Source: Druceiella hillmani
Lineage: Eukaryota; Arthropoda; Insecta; Lepidoptera; Hepialidae
Direction of reading: 5' to 3'
DNA: 64,000 nt
Assembly (NCBI GenBank): GCA_039881145.1
Contig: JAYKKI010000032.1
Span: forward strand, 10,841,501 to 10,905,500
The notes under the pieces are model-generated. The model had not been told where the DNA came from, did no database searches, and saw only the letters and a program-made list of their open reading frames with translations. The translations under genes and the position numbers were made by a program. How positions within the stretch are numbered: position 1 is the first letter of the stretch; every line of letters starts with the position of its first letter. Shown here piece by piece: positions 38,781-50,990 of this stretch.

Positions 38781-40119
38781 AGTTTAAGGGTATATAGAAT
38801 TTCTGTTAAATTCTTCACCAATGAGAACCACATGTTTCACCATGTGAATACACGCCTAGTATATTTTTTAAAGCGTAAATGTATCACGAATATCCCAAAA
38901 ACGATAAGTTTCGATAAGTTTTCCGTAAATCTGTTTGTTTTTTTAAAATTTTGGCTGTAATAGTTTCGGAGATAACGTGAGAAGGGGAAAACTTATTTTT
39001 TAGGAACCTTTACCTCAATATCCATAGAATTATCTCAAATGAAAAATTATTTTGTAATCATAATAAATTGTTCTTTCAACTGAAATTTTATAAGACAAAC
39101 TAAATGAAAAAAATATGTTCGTACACTTCTTTTGCCGCCCACAAAGCTTCCTTATGTATGTTTTGAGTGTTAATTACAGAGAAAAAAAATTCAGGCCTCA
39201 GTTTGCACCGACGAAAATTTCCATATAATTTTTTTAAGTGTTATATAACTTATGTAATTTAGCATAGAGCAAATATATTTTAGCTTTATCGCTATACTTA
39301 ATTTTAAGTTTTTACGTCACACGATATCTGAGAAAAAGGATTGTGATAAAGCGAGAGACAGACGTACACGTGAGGTGTAGAAATTATCTGTCAAGCGGAA
39401 TTGTTATGTAGTGCGCAATGCCTCTTTTTCAATAGCAATTTTTTTTCTATAATTGTTTCATAGTCCCCAATTACATATTTTTTACTATAAAAAATTAGCA
39501 TAGCAAGAGAAGGTTATAATGAACCACTTTTGCGCCTTTTATATGGCCAATTTTATTATATTTCATCTTATATGCAGAAGAATCTACTGGCATTATGTGT
39601 CTAAGCCTCACAAAACCAATTTTGTAATAATGTGGGAATTCTTTACGTTCTGAATTCTGCGTTCACTGCTAACACTTATTTAATTTTTTTCTAATCTCTG
39701 CCTACTTTGCCTGATATACTGCCACCAATTTGAGTCCACTTTAATATTTTATAATGGGATTAAAAAAAATACACGAAGGTTAGCACATCAATCACTGTGT
39801 CCAATATTCAATTCCCATGACATACTATCTCTAAGAAAAACAGCGGCAACAGAAGATCACGTTAGTAATATTAAAATTTTTCTTTTTTTCTCTTTGAGGG
39901 ATAAGAATAAAATTCTTTTAATTTTATTGCACAAATATCTTAATATTTCCCTTTGTGAGTCATGACGATAATTAATAAAGAAGTAATTATAATTATATTT
40001 AATTTTCTCGTGCGCGATGGTCACGCGTTTTTTTTTCTAAATATGTTTTAATCATCGTTACTTTGAAATTAAAATGAATCCACAAATACTTTATTTACTA
40101 AATCGATCCAAACGTTGCA
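38781..40119. other. AT-rich DNA between SD2 units, no gene seen
   Basis: The 81- and 86-codon overlapping frames just upstream (38,542-38,960) extend into this stretch but are not conserved in unit 3. Nothing is recognised. Confidence 0.55.
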
Positions 40120-42775
40120 GCTTTTCGAACGAATAAAACAAACATTCGTTCATTGACAGCCGACCGAAGCATTATTGGGTTTCGCTGCAGTCAAGTAAAA
40201 ACTCCTATCAATAAAATATGTCACAATTTATGAGTCTTGAATTTTCTTTCTCATTATTTAGATCAAACTGATACATGTAAGGAGATACTGCAAAATTGCT
40301 GTAGTAGAGAATCATCTATTCATTTCTACGACAGAAAAACATCTATTCTAAAAACAGTGAGAAAATATTTATTTCGCATTTTGACTTATTCGGGTAATGT
40401 ATGATTTTTCAGTCCCTTGTTAAAACTTCGTTTCATAAATAACTAAAGTACGATTATTTTAAAGAAACCAGATTTACCATCTGACACGTGTGAATGACAT
40501 TTAAACAATAATTTGTACAATAAGAGTAATACAAACTGAAAATAAATCCACATGTGAGACAAGGAATGTTCTTGGATTCAATATGAGAATTATGTACATT
40601 CGCTCAAAGTGTAATCGCTTCGGTATTTGCGTAGCAATGCTGGCACACAGGGCTCCGTTGGAAAAACTGAAAAAAATGGTAAGCATTTATCTTATCGAAG
40701 AAAAGACGTGCACTCCACGCGTATATATTGTTCTGGTAAATTACAATTTAGCACTTAGTACTGAGAGTTTGTAATCAGTTGCTAAGTGAATACAATAGTT
40801 CATATAGTGAGTTTTTTCATACTTTGTACACTCTTTACATGTAGAAATGATTGCGTTTCGTGTTAATATTTACAGCATATGGAGGTATGAAGTAGCTTTA
40901 CGTTAAAGTTCTTAGTTTAATATATCTTTTATATGTATAGACAAAATAATTTAAATTATTATATATAAATAAAAATATCAAAAATAATATATTTTGTAGT
41001 CTATATTTTTAACCAACTGTACTTGTGACTTATAGGTTAATTAAAGAAAATCGAAATATACCATGAACATTTACAACAAATAAGAGTAATGGTTATTGCC
41101 CAACTTAATTTCATCGAACCAGTTTAGATAATTCAAGATTTTGCTACTGCACCATAGATGGCATCCTATAGGATATAATGGAAAATATAGGCATAGTTTA
41201 AAAATGTAACTAAGTTTGAATAAATAGTAAATAAATAGATATCGGAAGATTTCCAGACTTCTATGTATTCGAATATATATTAGACCTGTATCAGGAATAC
41301 TATAAGATATACGAAATGTGATCATGTGGGTACTACAGTCTCGAACTAAATTTGTTTCCGAGTCACTGCCTATAAAATTTGTAAAAATTACATAACAAAT
41401 TTCAGCATTTTTATGAATTAAATTAATAAAGAAGGCACAATTTTTTTTGGTAATAAAATATTCCCTTTAGTAAACCAATATGCAAACGGAAAAATTATTT
41501 GAAATCTGAACAATCAAAAATCTTTGAGAGACCATTAATTTTCATTAACCTTTATCGATAATGGTTAACAGAGTTTTACTGAGTTTCTACATAATTAGTT
41601 CAATGATGAAACTTGTAATTTATAATTTTCGTGGTACATTTATACGTCCATAAAATTTATAAAGTACTAATGAAATCTACATTACCAATAAAGATAAGAA
41701 GTCGACCAATGAAAATGTACTTGATGTTATGGAAATAAAAAATTATTTATAAAAAAACTAGTAATGTCTAGAATATTTCGTAAAAAAAAGCTAGTATCAT
41801 ATATAATAAAAAAGTAGACTACTCAGTGATTTACAAACAGAAAAAAGCAATTAATAAAAGACAATTTGCAGTTGTTATACAAAAGAAAATCGTCATAAAC
41901 ATTCATGTGTCATATTTTTAACATATTAAAAATTGTTAATCAGAAATAAAAATTGCGCCAAAAAGCTAATGAAGCTCCTTATAGCTTTTTAGAAAAAAAT
42001 AAAAACTTTTTAGAAATGAATTAAACAAAAGTTATTCACCAGCGAAATTACTATTAAAACATTCAATCTCTGTTGTCAAATTGAACCTCTTTTTTTTGTT
42101 CTGTTCGAATTTAATGTAATTTTTGGATGATAATGTTGGGTTTTGTCAATTTCATTGATTATTATGTTACGTGCGTTTATATCTGCGTCTCATTTGCGTT
42201 TTATATTAATTTGCTCGTTTAAAAAATTCTACATAAATATCATTTACAAACTGTTATGAAAAATAACCTATTTTTTAATGAAGAATACAAAATTCCTCGT
42301 TTCAAATAAATGAGGAATTTTGAATTGTTTAACTATATAACTAAAAATATACTTATTTTTTCACTTTCACTATTCAACAGTGTCATTTTGTTTATAACAC
42401 GTCGGTCTGACACGGCTTGAACTTTTGCAAGCTTCGTTTGTGCGTTTATTTCATTTCGGACATTATTTGTATTTATTATTGTAATAATAATACAAGATAA
42501 CGTTTGAGTTTTTCATTTCATTAGCGAAAAAATTTGATTCAATTTTACATGTCCATTAAAAAAGTGTTTTTTTTTCTAAATATTTGACAACACATTTATT
42601 TGAAACCATATATGAAGAATTGGCTTGCAAATTTCATGCGCACATATCTAAAACTGTCGATATTATGAAGCTGTAACAGAATAGATAATGGTGTAAAAAA
42701 ATTAATCCAACGGAGATACCATTATCTTTATATGTATTTAATCTTTTGTTCGCGTACGTAAACAAGCACATAGCC

Positions 42776-42965
42776 TAAGTTCTACTCATACTTAAAAATT
42801 TATTTTAAGACGACACGAGAATTAACATTTTAGACCCAAAAATATTATGTAATTGTATTAAATTCTACTGATACAAACTTGAACTATTTATAACAAGTTT
42901 TGAACAAATCCTACAAACATCTCAGATAATGCGTGCAAAAAAACGTATGTTCACTAAATGAGAGC
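42776..42965 (+). repeat. Single copy of the 212-bp unit
   Basis: Shares 'agttctactcatactt', 'gacacgagaattaacat' and 'attaaattctactgatac' with the four-copy array at 36,703-37,545. It indicates that the ancestral SD2 unit had one copy. Confidence 0.7.
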
Positions 42966-44654
42966 AATTAGGTTTGTGTTATTAGAGAACTGTGTGTTTA
43001 TAATGAATAATAAACTATGTGTAAATTTTTGGAATAGTTCTCATGAAATAAAAAACATTAACTCAGTAAGAAAAAAAAACGTTAACGTTAAGTAGTAAAA
43101 TGTACGGAAATTTAGTAAAATATTTATATAATCTAGAAACTTGTTTTGTGGATAACATATACATATTATTATATGATAAAAAATAATTTGAAAAAATTGA
43201 AATTACTTAGTGCGAGGGAAATAATTAGTAGTTATGGAAAATCTACAAAATCAAACTAACCTATGCCATCAATTACAGAAAAAAGGTTTTATATTTAATG
43301 ATTTAGAATCTCATAATCTGATTAATAAAATTATATTCTAGAACAATTTGCTCTAATTATATTTTATTAGGAATTATTTTATTCAGATGTTGATTTACAT
43401 TAGTCTTCCTCCAGAGTACGTTCCTCCAAAGTGTTCTTGTATTAAATTTAGCTTCATCATCGTCATATATTATTTATTTGTAATTCTAATTACTGCACGT
43501 ATAAGCTCAGAACATTTTTCCGAAATTTTCTATTTTATAATTTTCTACTTCGATTTGATATAAATCATATAAAATTTATTTTCAATAAGTATATGTGGTT
43601 TTCTATAGTTTGTAATAGGAAAATCTATGTAATAGAATATGTTATTATACTTTTTAACGGTCTCTGATATGCTGGGTTAATATTATGAAAAAAGTCTTGA
43701 AGTAGGGTTATGTCAAGGGATGCCTAAAAATATCCTCTTTAATGTGAAGTTTATTAAGGTAAGTAATGTTAAGTAGAAATCTAAAAAAAATGTGTCTTTT
43801 GCAAGGTTTCGGGTATATTAACCGACTCATAAATATGTACATTTCCGTAACTCAAAATTATCCGGCCCTAAATTAATTTGGTAAGTTAGCATAGTTTTAT
43901 AAATTCTTGTAAAAGCCTTTGCAAAGAATTAAATCAAATTAGTAAGTAAATTAAATTAATATTTCAAATAATTGAAAAAATCTTAATGAATGATTAGACA
44001 ATCTATTAAATATACAAGACGCAAACGTTTGAGCACATCACAAAAGAATTAATAAAAGCAAAAATCTGGCAATCTGGATAGTAAATATAAAATTTATAAA
44101 TATAAAATATGAAAAATATATAAATATAAATTATAAATATAAAATTTGCAATGAATGGTGAAATGTGAAAAAAAATCATGTGAAAAGAAGCTTAAAAAAT
44201 TGGATATAAAATAAAGGAATGTTTTCGGTGTTTGATTAAAACTATAAAGCAAGGACATTAATTGATTATTCATTGTGGGATTATACTTATCAAGAGTTTG
44301 GCGCATCGATTATTGCGAACATAACTGTTTCAGTTATGTTATAGTCGTTATAGTCGTTTGAAACCATTACGCAAAATGACCCAAGTTCGAAGTAACTTTA
44401 TTCAAAATTTTGTGTAATCAAGACATTTGGTACCAATTTATTGTTCAATGAAGTTTTCTTCTGATATCGACTGGCTTTATGCTCATATACTATTTACAAT
44501 TAGCATCTGCAATGTACTTGTGAATTTCTTTCAGATTCTTATTACACATCATCATGAAAATATTTTTCGTCTACCTTGACATACCCAGTTATTTTGCCTA
44601 AATATGCATACTAATAATTTGGTGTTTTAGCTCATATTATGAAATAACTAATGT

Positions 44655-44950
44655 CGAACTATTCGATGTAATGTGGTAGCAAGACCTATTTGCACACGAA
44701 ATTGCCAAAAGATAGAGAAATATTTTACTCCAAGGCAGCGCCCATATGGTTCGGCGACGGGGCAACGTTTACGTCCTTGTACGTAGTCAATAGGCTATTG
44801 AGAAACCGCAAAGGTCGCGAATTGGCTTCGAGAGCTTCTTGCGGTCGAATCGCTTGGTGTAATCGACTTTGTGGTCACACAAATCTTGAACAGACTGGCC
44901 TAACTCAGCAGCTAAGCATGACGCGTGGACGTCTCATGAAATTACTCTAA
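44655..44950 (+). repeat. Conserved repeat rep-E, copy 2
   Basis: Close match to 38,150-38,450, including 'gagaaaccgcaa', 'tcgcgaattggc', 'gagagcttcttgcggtcgaa' and 'gactttgtggtcacacaaat'. The upstream part ('tttgcacac') also matches. Confidence 0.7.
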
Positions 44951-45857
44951 GGCAATATACCAACTTTAGTAGCGACAATCTAAATTAAGGGATACATTAA
45001 TAAATGTTATATGACGCACATACGTTTCGAGAAATTAATGTGATGAAGTTAATTCAATTATCCCCGTTATGTTTCGAAATATTCGCGTTTGTGGATTATG
45101 TAAGTAATGAGAATTGTTTCATTGCTTTGATATACTTAGTTATGAGAAGTTATTATGTAATAAAGGACAGTTAATGTAAAAGTTTATTTGATATTATATA
45201 ATTATAAGCATTTAGATGACGTTCACCGTAATTGGTCATAAGAAATGATGACTACTGCGTTGGAATTAGTATCAACTTTTTTTTATATCCGGCTGTACCA
45301 TTGTACTTGTTCAAATCTTTGTTGAGTTCCTTATCTTAACTTTCTTCTTTAATTCATAACTTAAGATACCAACGTCTTAAATTTTATGTAATTTGGGGGC
45401 TGACTTATTTTGTTTTGTACAATTACATAGAAGTGGTTATTAAAATTTTCGCTAAGTGTAAAATCGTGGGACATATAGCATTATTATTTACTACGAGGAA
45501 GTTAGAGTAATTTTGATATGCATTTTGAATAATAACAAAAACGATTTATCACAGAAGTGTACAGAATTGTTTTGTAGTCAATTAGGCAGGAATCCAAGCC
45601 ACTTACACAACATCGGACGCTTACATAACTCCGAACGCTGTACAGATAGATCATAAGCATTAAACGCCGAGATATGAGACAATTCTCGACAAGGCTGTAC
45701 CAAGTCAAGATAAGGAGTCATCTGCAGGAATGCTGATCAAAGTGACAAAAGTCAAGCAGAAGGGAGGGCAGTCAATTATTAGCTGGTATAGCTTGTATAT
45801 ATTCATTTATATTTTTTTAATTTTTTAAATAGTAAATTGTAGCTAAACTGTGTATTG

Positions 45858-45865
45858 TATAAATA
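45858..45865 (+). promoter_or_regulatory. LTR TATA box
   Basis: TATAAATA within the LTR, about 100 bases upstream of the LTR end. It would set the start of the proviral transcript. The adjoining (TA)n tract may have altered the spacing. Confidence 0.5.

Positions 45866-45868
<3 letters not shown>

Positions 45869-45920
<52 letters not shown>
45869..45920. repeat. (TA)n microsatellite inside the LTR
   Basis: About 50 bases of TA, probably expanded from the TA-rich region after the LTR TATA box. Confidence 0.9.
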
Positions 45921-45923
<3 letters not shown>

Positions 45924-45967
45924 AACGTTATATACATATTGTGCTTTCGCGGCGCCGGCTGCATAAC

Positions 45968-45985
45968 TGGCGCAGTCGATAGGAT
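45968..45985 (+). promoter_or_regulatory. Primer binding site (tRNA-Ser type)
   Basis: TGGCGCAGTCGATAGGAT begins at the last base of the LTR. From memory this matches, apart from one base, the serine-tRNA primer site used by the 17.6/297/TED group of errantiviruses. It is complementary to a tRNA 3' end with CCA, so it fixes the LTR boundary and the element's orientation (plus). Confidence 0.8.
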
Positions 45986-46198
45986 CGATATACACTATGA
46001 CAAGAAAACATCAATCCTGCAGATGCATCAATCAGAGGTTACGCCACCACGAAACATCCCGTCACAGTTTCGGATATCAACCCCTTACTTTCGTACTGCA
46101 ATAACTGTAGCCAGGCCGTCGGACTTGTAAGGCAGTTTGGCGTACTGCAGCTCAGCGACACAGCAGACTCATTCATAGTAAGGTGACACGGAACCTCC

Positions 46199-46205
46199 GG
46201 TAAGT
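46199..46205 (+). promoter_or_regulatory. Possible splice donor of the errantivirus leader
   Basis: GGTAAGT in the untranslated leader, a strong match to the donor consensus. Errantivirus env is made from a spliced RNA, so a leader donor is expected. The acceptor upstream of env could not be fixed. Confidence 0.4.
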
Positions 46206-46443
46206 GCTATAAAACTATAATAATATAGAATAAATACTTTCAGGAGAAGTTTAGAATAATATATAATAATTAGAATAGAAACTTTCAGGAGAAGAATTCG
46301 ATATATATTAGATGTAATAATGACGATCGGTAAACACATAGACAAAAATATTATGAAAAAATATCTGTAGACCTATATATTAATCATTTAAATTAATTAA
46401 GCGATAGTTTAGAAGCGGCAAGAAGAAGCTAGGTTATCATTAA

Positions 46444-46890
46444 ATGGAAATTCAAAAATTACACGGACCATTACACCAGACCGGCACAAAAGTCAGTTAT
46501 TAACTCAAATTTTAAATTAAATAATAATCATTTTAACATTAACAATACTAATTACAAAAACAATGCGGCACATTTTGTACCACAATAAAGTAACTGGTCA
46601 AACAAACAGAGAGATAAGTACCACCTACCTCGGAAAAATAAACGAAACCAAATCAACTCTCCAAATTCACACACTACAGACACAAAATCGTAATGTACTT
46701 CAACCGACGCGAAACTTTAATTTGGACGTTACGATACGATCGATAAATAAACGGCCCAGACTCAACTGGACATCTAATGAATTGTTTTACCAACTACAGA
46801 AAGACAATTCGGGAAACTACCGTAAGATAGATAGTTATGATTAGGAATATTACCCCGAATATTATCAAGATAATAGCTGTATTAAAAATT
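46444..46890 (+). pseudogene. Errantivirus gag, C-terminal remnant
   Basis: An open stretch from 46,563 to 46,844 (93 codons) ends in a region rich in Asn, Tyr and Asp. It contains a 'D-V-x-I-R-S-I-N-K-R-P' segment corresponding to the 'MDVDxSxR' neighbourhood near the end of errantivirus Gag. Readable sequence continues past the stop as YYPEYYQDN. The capsid-coding part is missing or unreadable; the 46,206-46,443 interval holds only leader-like sequence. Family assignment rests mostly on context (LTR and primer site before, protease after). Confidence 0.6.
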
Positions 46891-46934
46891 AATCCTCAGG
46901 AATCAAAATTTATACAACCCACGCATTTAAACAA

Positions 46935-47300
46935 CGAAAACGTAGTTAAACATTATTGAGACCATTTAACGTATATTATTTTCCCGAATTTCAGGAAAAA
47001 ATCTTAACAGACACCGGAGCTTCTCTTTCTATGATTTTCTTTGACGCTATAAAAAACATGACCTTTCAATAATACGTCGATATCGAACCATTTCAGATCA
47101 CAACAGCACAAGCATCTTCACATAATAAATATGTAGAATATCTTCCGCTTCCGCTAACGTTCAACTCTGAAATAATTCATGCATTCCTATTATATGACTT
47201 TGACCCTAAATATAAAGGATTTTGCAACGATATTTTCTTAGATCCCTACCATCAAATATTGATTTAAAAAATATAGTACTACCTATGAAAAACGCATATA
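46935..47300 (+). pseudogene. Errantivirus pol: protease remnant
   Basis: Contains the aspartic-protease active site as L-T-D-T-G-A-S at about 47,004-47,024, followed by a stop at 47,064. Further readable sequence includes 'YLPLPLTF', 'FLLYDF' and 'YKGF', where intact proteins have the flap and the 'Y-x-G-L-x-G-x-D' region. 'KNIVLPMKN' follows near 47,267. The enzyme cut the viral polyprotein. Reverse transcriptase and RNase H, which should follow for about 2 kb, are absent or unrecognisable, so a large internal deletion is likely. Confidence 0.7.
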
Positions 47301-47629
47301 TACCCATTCATTTTGATTATTCAGTGCTTACAGTATCAATAAGAAAGGGCTACCTTAGAATTTCCATCATAAACGACAATTATAAAATCTAATACAACCT
47401 ACGTTGCTGAATTTAAAAGAAAACTTTATATCAAATCAGAATACTTTTCATTAGTTGCATTTAATCACAACCGAAATTCAAAAATACTACCCCTTACTTT
47501 TATACCTATTTTTTGACAGAAACATTTTCAAAATATTTGAAAGCCAAACCTCTCACAGCGACAAACATCGTATATATAGTGGAAGCACTATTGCAAGCAT
47601 GTTCAATATTCAGACTACTCGACAAAATT

Positions 47630-47815
47630 ACTACTGACTGAAAACAACATATCTAAATTAAACAAAGGCACTGTATCCCCCAAATTTAGGGTAAATAGAA
47701 CAGTTTTTAAACAGATAGCCAAAATTATGCCTAATATCAAAACGCAGAGCGTATATAAAGGCCCTTGTTAGATCACATATGTAAACAACGTGGCCGAAAT
47801 ATTAGGTGGTTAAAA
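47630..47815 (+). pseudogene. Errantivirus pol: integrase C-terminal remnant
   Basis: Reads as 'SKLNKG...', 'RVNRTVF', then 'K-T-x-S-V-Y-K-G-P' at about 47,738-47,768, a stop, then 'ITYVNNVAEI'. The 'YKGP-x-x-I/V-x-x-V' pattern is typical of the integrase tail of gypsy-group elements. The catalytic core (DDE) is missing. The env start follows within a few bases, as in intact errantiviruses. Confidence 0.65.
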
Positions 47816-47817
47816 TA

Positions 47818-49100
47818 ATGGGCGCGCTTGGTGCCATGTTCGTCACAATGGCTCTAATGACTATAGAGACGTTAGCCAACACAAACGGTATCATCAACAT
47901 AAAGGAAGCCTAAATTAATCAATAAATATATGCTTGGAATCTCAAATGCAAATATATAACATAACCTACCTACGGGACACTCTATTAGACATACAGATAC
48001 TTTGCCCTACCACAGTATCACATTAACAAAACTTTTCACATTTTAACTAAATCCAAGCATATAGGACACGTAATAGAGATTATTAAAACAAAATTTCAAT
48101 ATTTAACCCCTACAAATACAATACGTAAAAGAGGTTTAATAAACGGATTAGGCAGTATAATAAAAACCATTAATGGAAATTTAGATCAGTAAGATACCCA
48201 AGACTTAGTAAGCAAAATAAAAAATCTACAAACATAAATTAATCACGTTGGCACTCAACAGAGACATATTTTTGGACTTGAAATTAGTGCGACAAAGTAA
48301 TTCGAATAACAATTCCACTTTATATATCGGAATTAGGATAAAGTACTACCACATTAGAAAGAAGTACTATTAGGATAAAGTGCTACTACATTAGAAAGAA
48401 ATACGTACAAAATTAGCACACTACGGGAAACGATTAAATATTTTAAGCGTATACACCTAAATTGATCATAGTTTACAAATTTTACATTATACTGCATCGG
48501 TGTAAGAGAATGCCATAACATTTTCATAAATATCCATAATGCATCCTAGTATTCTAATATCGTGAAAATTTAGAAATAAAAAACCTACAACAGAACCAAC
48601 ATATTCAACTTATGTACTAGCCAACTTTCGAAAACATTCACCATATGGAAAAGTCAGAAGGATTAACGCTTACAGTACTATCAATATCAAAACAAATCTT
48701 CACCCTGGAAATTCCCCTCGGGAGCCTTGAAAAATACGAGCTTCTATACACCTAATAATAATACACCTATATACCATTCCCGATAAACAAAATCTATTAT
48801 GCCCGATTCCAAATGCTTGATTCTCGAAAGTAAAGAGTATGCACACCTGGAGGAAAAGTGCTTTGTACCTAGACACAAAAACACCTAGAAACACAACAAT
48901 TATCCGAAGCTGAATATTGCATAATACAGCTTCTAAAACATAAAAACGCCAAGAATTGTACAAGAGCTATTCTAAACCTACTGTAAGGAAAAATACAAGG
49001 GATGGGATAACGAAAGGGCTGTCTAACAGAATAAAATAATAAGGGAACATCTTTATGGTTACAAATTAGAATTTCTCGAAACAAAATTCGAAGTCTTTAG
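47818..49100 (+). pseudogene. Errantivirus env remnant (multiply broken)
   Basis: Starts with an ATG at 47,818 and a hydrophobic leader of about 18 residues, with a stop after about 31 codons. A basic K-R-G cleavage-like site lies at about 48,127, followed by the glycine-rich hydrophobic segment that marks the fusion-peptide end of the errantivirus envelope. Later readable blocks at 48,660-48,770 and 48,900-48,960 contain the alternating hydrophobic and cysteine pattern of the ectodomain. Many stops and frame changes interrupt it, and no transmembrane end or 3' LTR is visible. The family is related to baculovirus F proteins. This copy cannot make a functional protein. Confidence 0.7.
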
Positions 49101-50504
49101 GAATTTAATGTTAGTATATTACTGAAAAAAAATCTCGGTTAATGTGGAAGTAAAACTGTTTTATGAAGAAAACTTAATGAAAAGTTCTATTAAACGACTT
49201 ATTATAAGTAATATCGACCAATTAAAATTAAATTGAAATTAGAAAGGAAATTTAAATGTGATCGATTAATAATATAAAGGTTATTTACATTTTATCAATG
49301 GGTTTAAAAGGAAACACTTAAGTAATTTCCAGGTTAAGGTTAGTGTTTTCAGTTAACAATCATTTCAATGGGATATCAGCTACTAAAAATCATTTTTGCT
49401 TTCCTAATTTTTTTTGCTGCTTTATAATTTAAATACCTTTAATTTTCATGAATTAGGATCTGTATTAATTTTGTAGCCAATACTTCTTAGAAGTACTTCA
49501 TTATTTCCTTAGGAAGAAATTTTACATAGCGAATAACATTTGTTGTTATATTTTTACATTCCAAATTATCTATCACGACGACAATAACTTGCAATTATTT
49601 TCAGAGATATAAAACTTCCATGACAGGCTAGGGCGTATATTTTTCTTTCAGATTTATTCTTCTTATATTTATTTTAATAGCTGATTTTAACACATGATAA
49701 CGAACTTAACAATATTTTTCATTATGTATTCTAAGCTAATCTTTATCTAAAGCTGCACTGTTATTTTCTTCGCTCATTTTCATTTGTTCAGTAAACAAAA
49801 TTAATTAACCACATTATTTGATATTTTGTATATATCCGTCTTACTTAATTACATAGTTTAAAACTAAAATCGATGAGTACAGAACTATTAAACACTACAG
49901 AATAAATAAAGATTTAATTAATTTCTATATGTTGCCAAATTGGAGAGAAATTTCCAATTTTTAAATTTACTTACGCCGATAAGAACGATGAATAAGGAAA
50001 GTTGATAATAGGGAGACCACAGCGGATGTAAATATATTAAAAAGTCCCTTGCCATCGATTCCTTAGACATGATAGATCTTGCGATCACATTACCCGTACA
50101 TTAACTTTACTGTGTTATGTTTAGGTGCTTTATGTGATAATATGCAGTAAGACCCAGTTTGTTGTAAAACAAAGAACAAAATCTTTTAAACCGAACATGT
50201 TGTACTCGTACCATGATGGAGACCTACACTTGTTTTAATTCAATGTTCCACGAAAATATATTTGTAATGTATGGAAATATCTAAATTTTTGAAAATTCTT
50301 AACCTTTCCTCATAATTAAATTTGTTGGGGACCATATTTAAATACCTTCAAAGACAAGCTTACAAATATTGACCTATAAAAGTATGCAATATGAAAAACC
50401 ATTTGTTATTTTTAATATAATTCTACATAATATAATGAGATTAAATACAAACCCAAATTTTGGTGCCCTTCAATTTATACCGCACATAATTCTAATTTTA
50501 TAGT

Positions 50505-50513
<9 letters not shown>
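49101..50513. other. AT-rich DNA after the errantivirus, no gene seen
   Basis: I looked here for a second LTR beginning agttagagtaat or ending gcataact and found none. No coding frame was recognised. Confidence 0.55.
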
Positions 50514-50560
<47 letters not shown>

Positions 50561-50561
50561 A
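50514..50561. repeat. (TA)n/(TG)n microsatellite
   Basis: TA tract ending in tgtgtgtgta. Confidence 0.9.
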
Positions 50562-50769
50562 TAATATATTTTACATTTATATGTGTATTACTTTTATACA
50601 TAAACTATGAACTTGGAAGTTCACCTAGGAGTTATGTTTTAGAATTTATTACAAGAACTTAAAACGTGTTGTTGATAAAAACATTACCCGCTCTCTATTG
50701 TATTTCGTAAAGTAACTTACAATTTTATTATTATTCTTGACGTTTCAAATGCACAATTACACTGGCTTA

Positions 50770-50990
50770 ACCCCAACGAAGATGCACTCTCGCCAAATGT
50801 TCGAGTGTATGATGAGTGGTTAATGAGGCAGGGGTGCTGACAACGATACGAAAGACGCGCATGGTGCTCATGATAACTGCGCTCAGCGCGAAGAGCTTTA
50901 TTGAGCATACCAACTTAATGAGAAGAGACGAGCGGCGCCGCAGCGGATTGTTGGATAACTCCTTATGTTTAATGATGTGAACGAAAAGTC
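50770..50990 (+). repeat. Dispersed repeat rep-C, copy 4
   Basis: Best match is copy 5 at 60,670-60,880: 'atgttcgagtgtatgatgagtggttaatgaggca', 'gctgacaacgatacgaaagacgcgcatgg', 'gctttattgagcatacc', 'atgagaagagacgagcgg' and 'ataactccttatgtttaatga' (each in fragments with small differences). It is clearly GC-richer than the flanks. A 63-codon minus-strand frame here is not shared with copy 5. Confidence 0.7.

Larger units (their letters stand above)
40120..45230 (+). repeat. Tandem duplication SD2, unit 3
   Basis: Right-hand partner of 33,720-38,780, with the anchors given there. The 86-codon frame at 44,690-44,950 lies over rep-E and is interrupted in the other copies. A small hairpin (caaaattcctc and its complement) lies at 42,288-42,322. 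No gene is called. Confidence 0.7.
45500..45968 (+). mobile_element. Errantivirus (gypsy-group) 5' LTR
   Basis: About 469 bp bounded by the inverted ends agtta (45,500-45,504) and taact (45,964-45,968), directly followed by a primer binding site. A TATAAATA box lies at 45,858-45,865 and a (TA)n expansion follows it. The AGTTA-type ends and size fit errantivirus LTRs. No second LTR was found downstream, so the provirus is 3'-truncated or the 3' LTR is lost. Confidence 0.8.

Noticed and set aside
44690..44950. 86-codon plus-strand frame over rep-E
   Set aside because: The equivalent frame is broken in the other two rep-E copies. The shared frame, if any, is on the minus strand.
48700..49084. 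Two minus-strand frames of 71 and 87 codons
   Set aside because: They lie antisense to readable env remnants of the errantivirus and have no independent support.
49101..50513. Search for a 3' LTR of the errantivirus
   Set aside because: No match to the LTR start, TATA-box neighbourhood or LTR end was seen by eye. A diverged remnant cannot be excluded.
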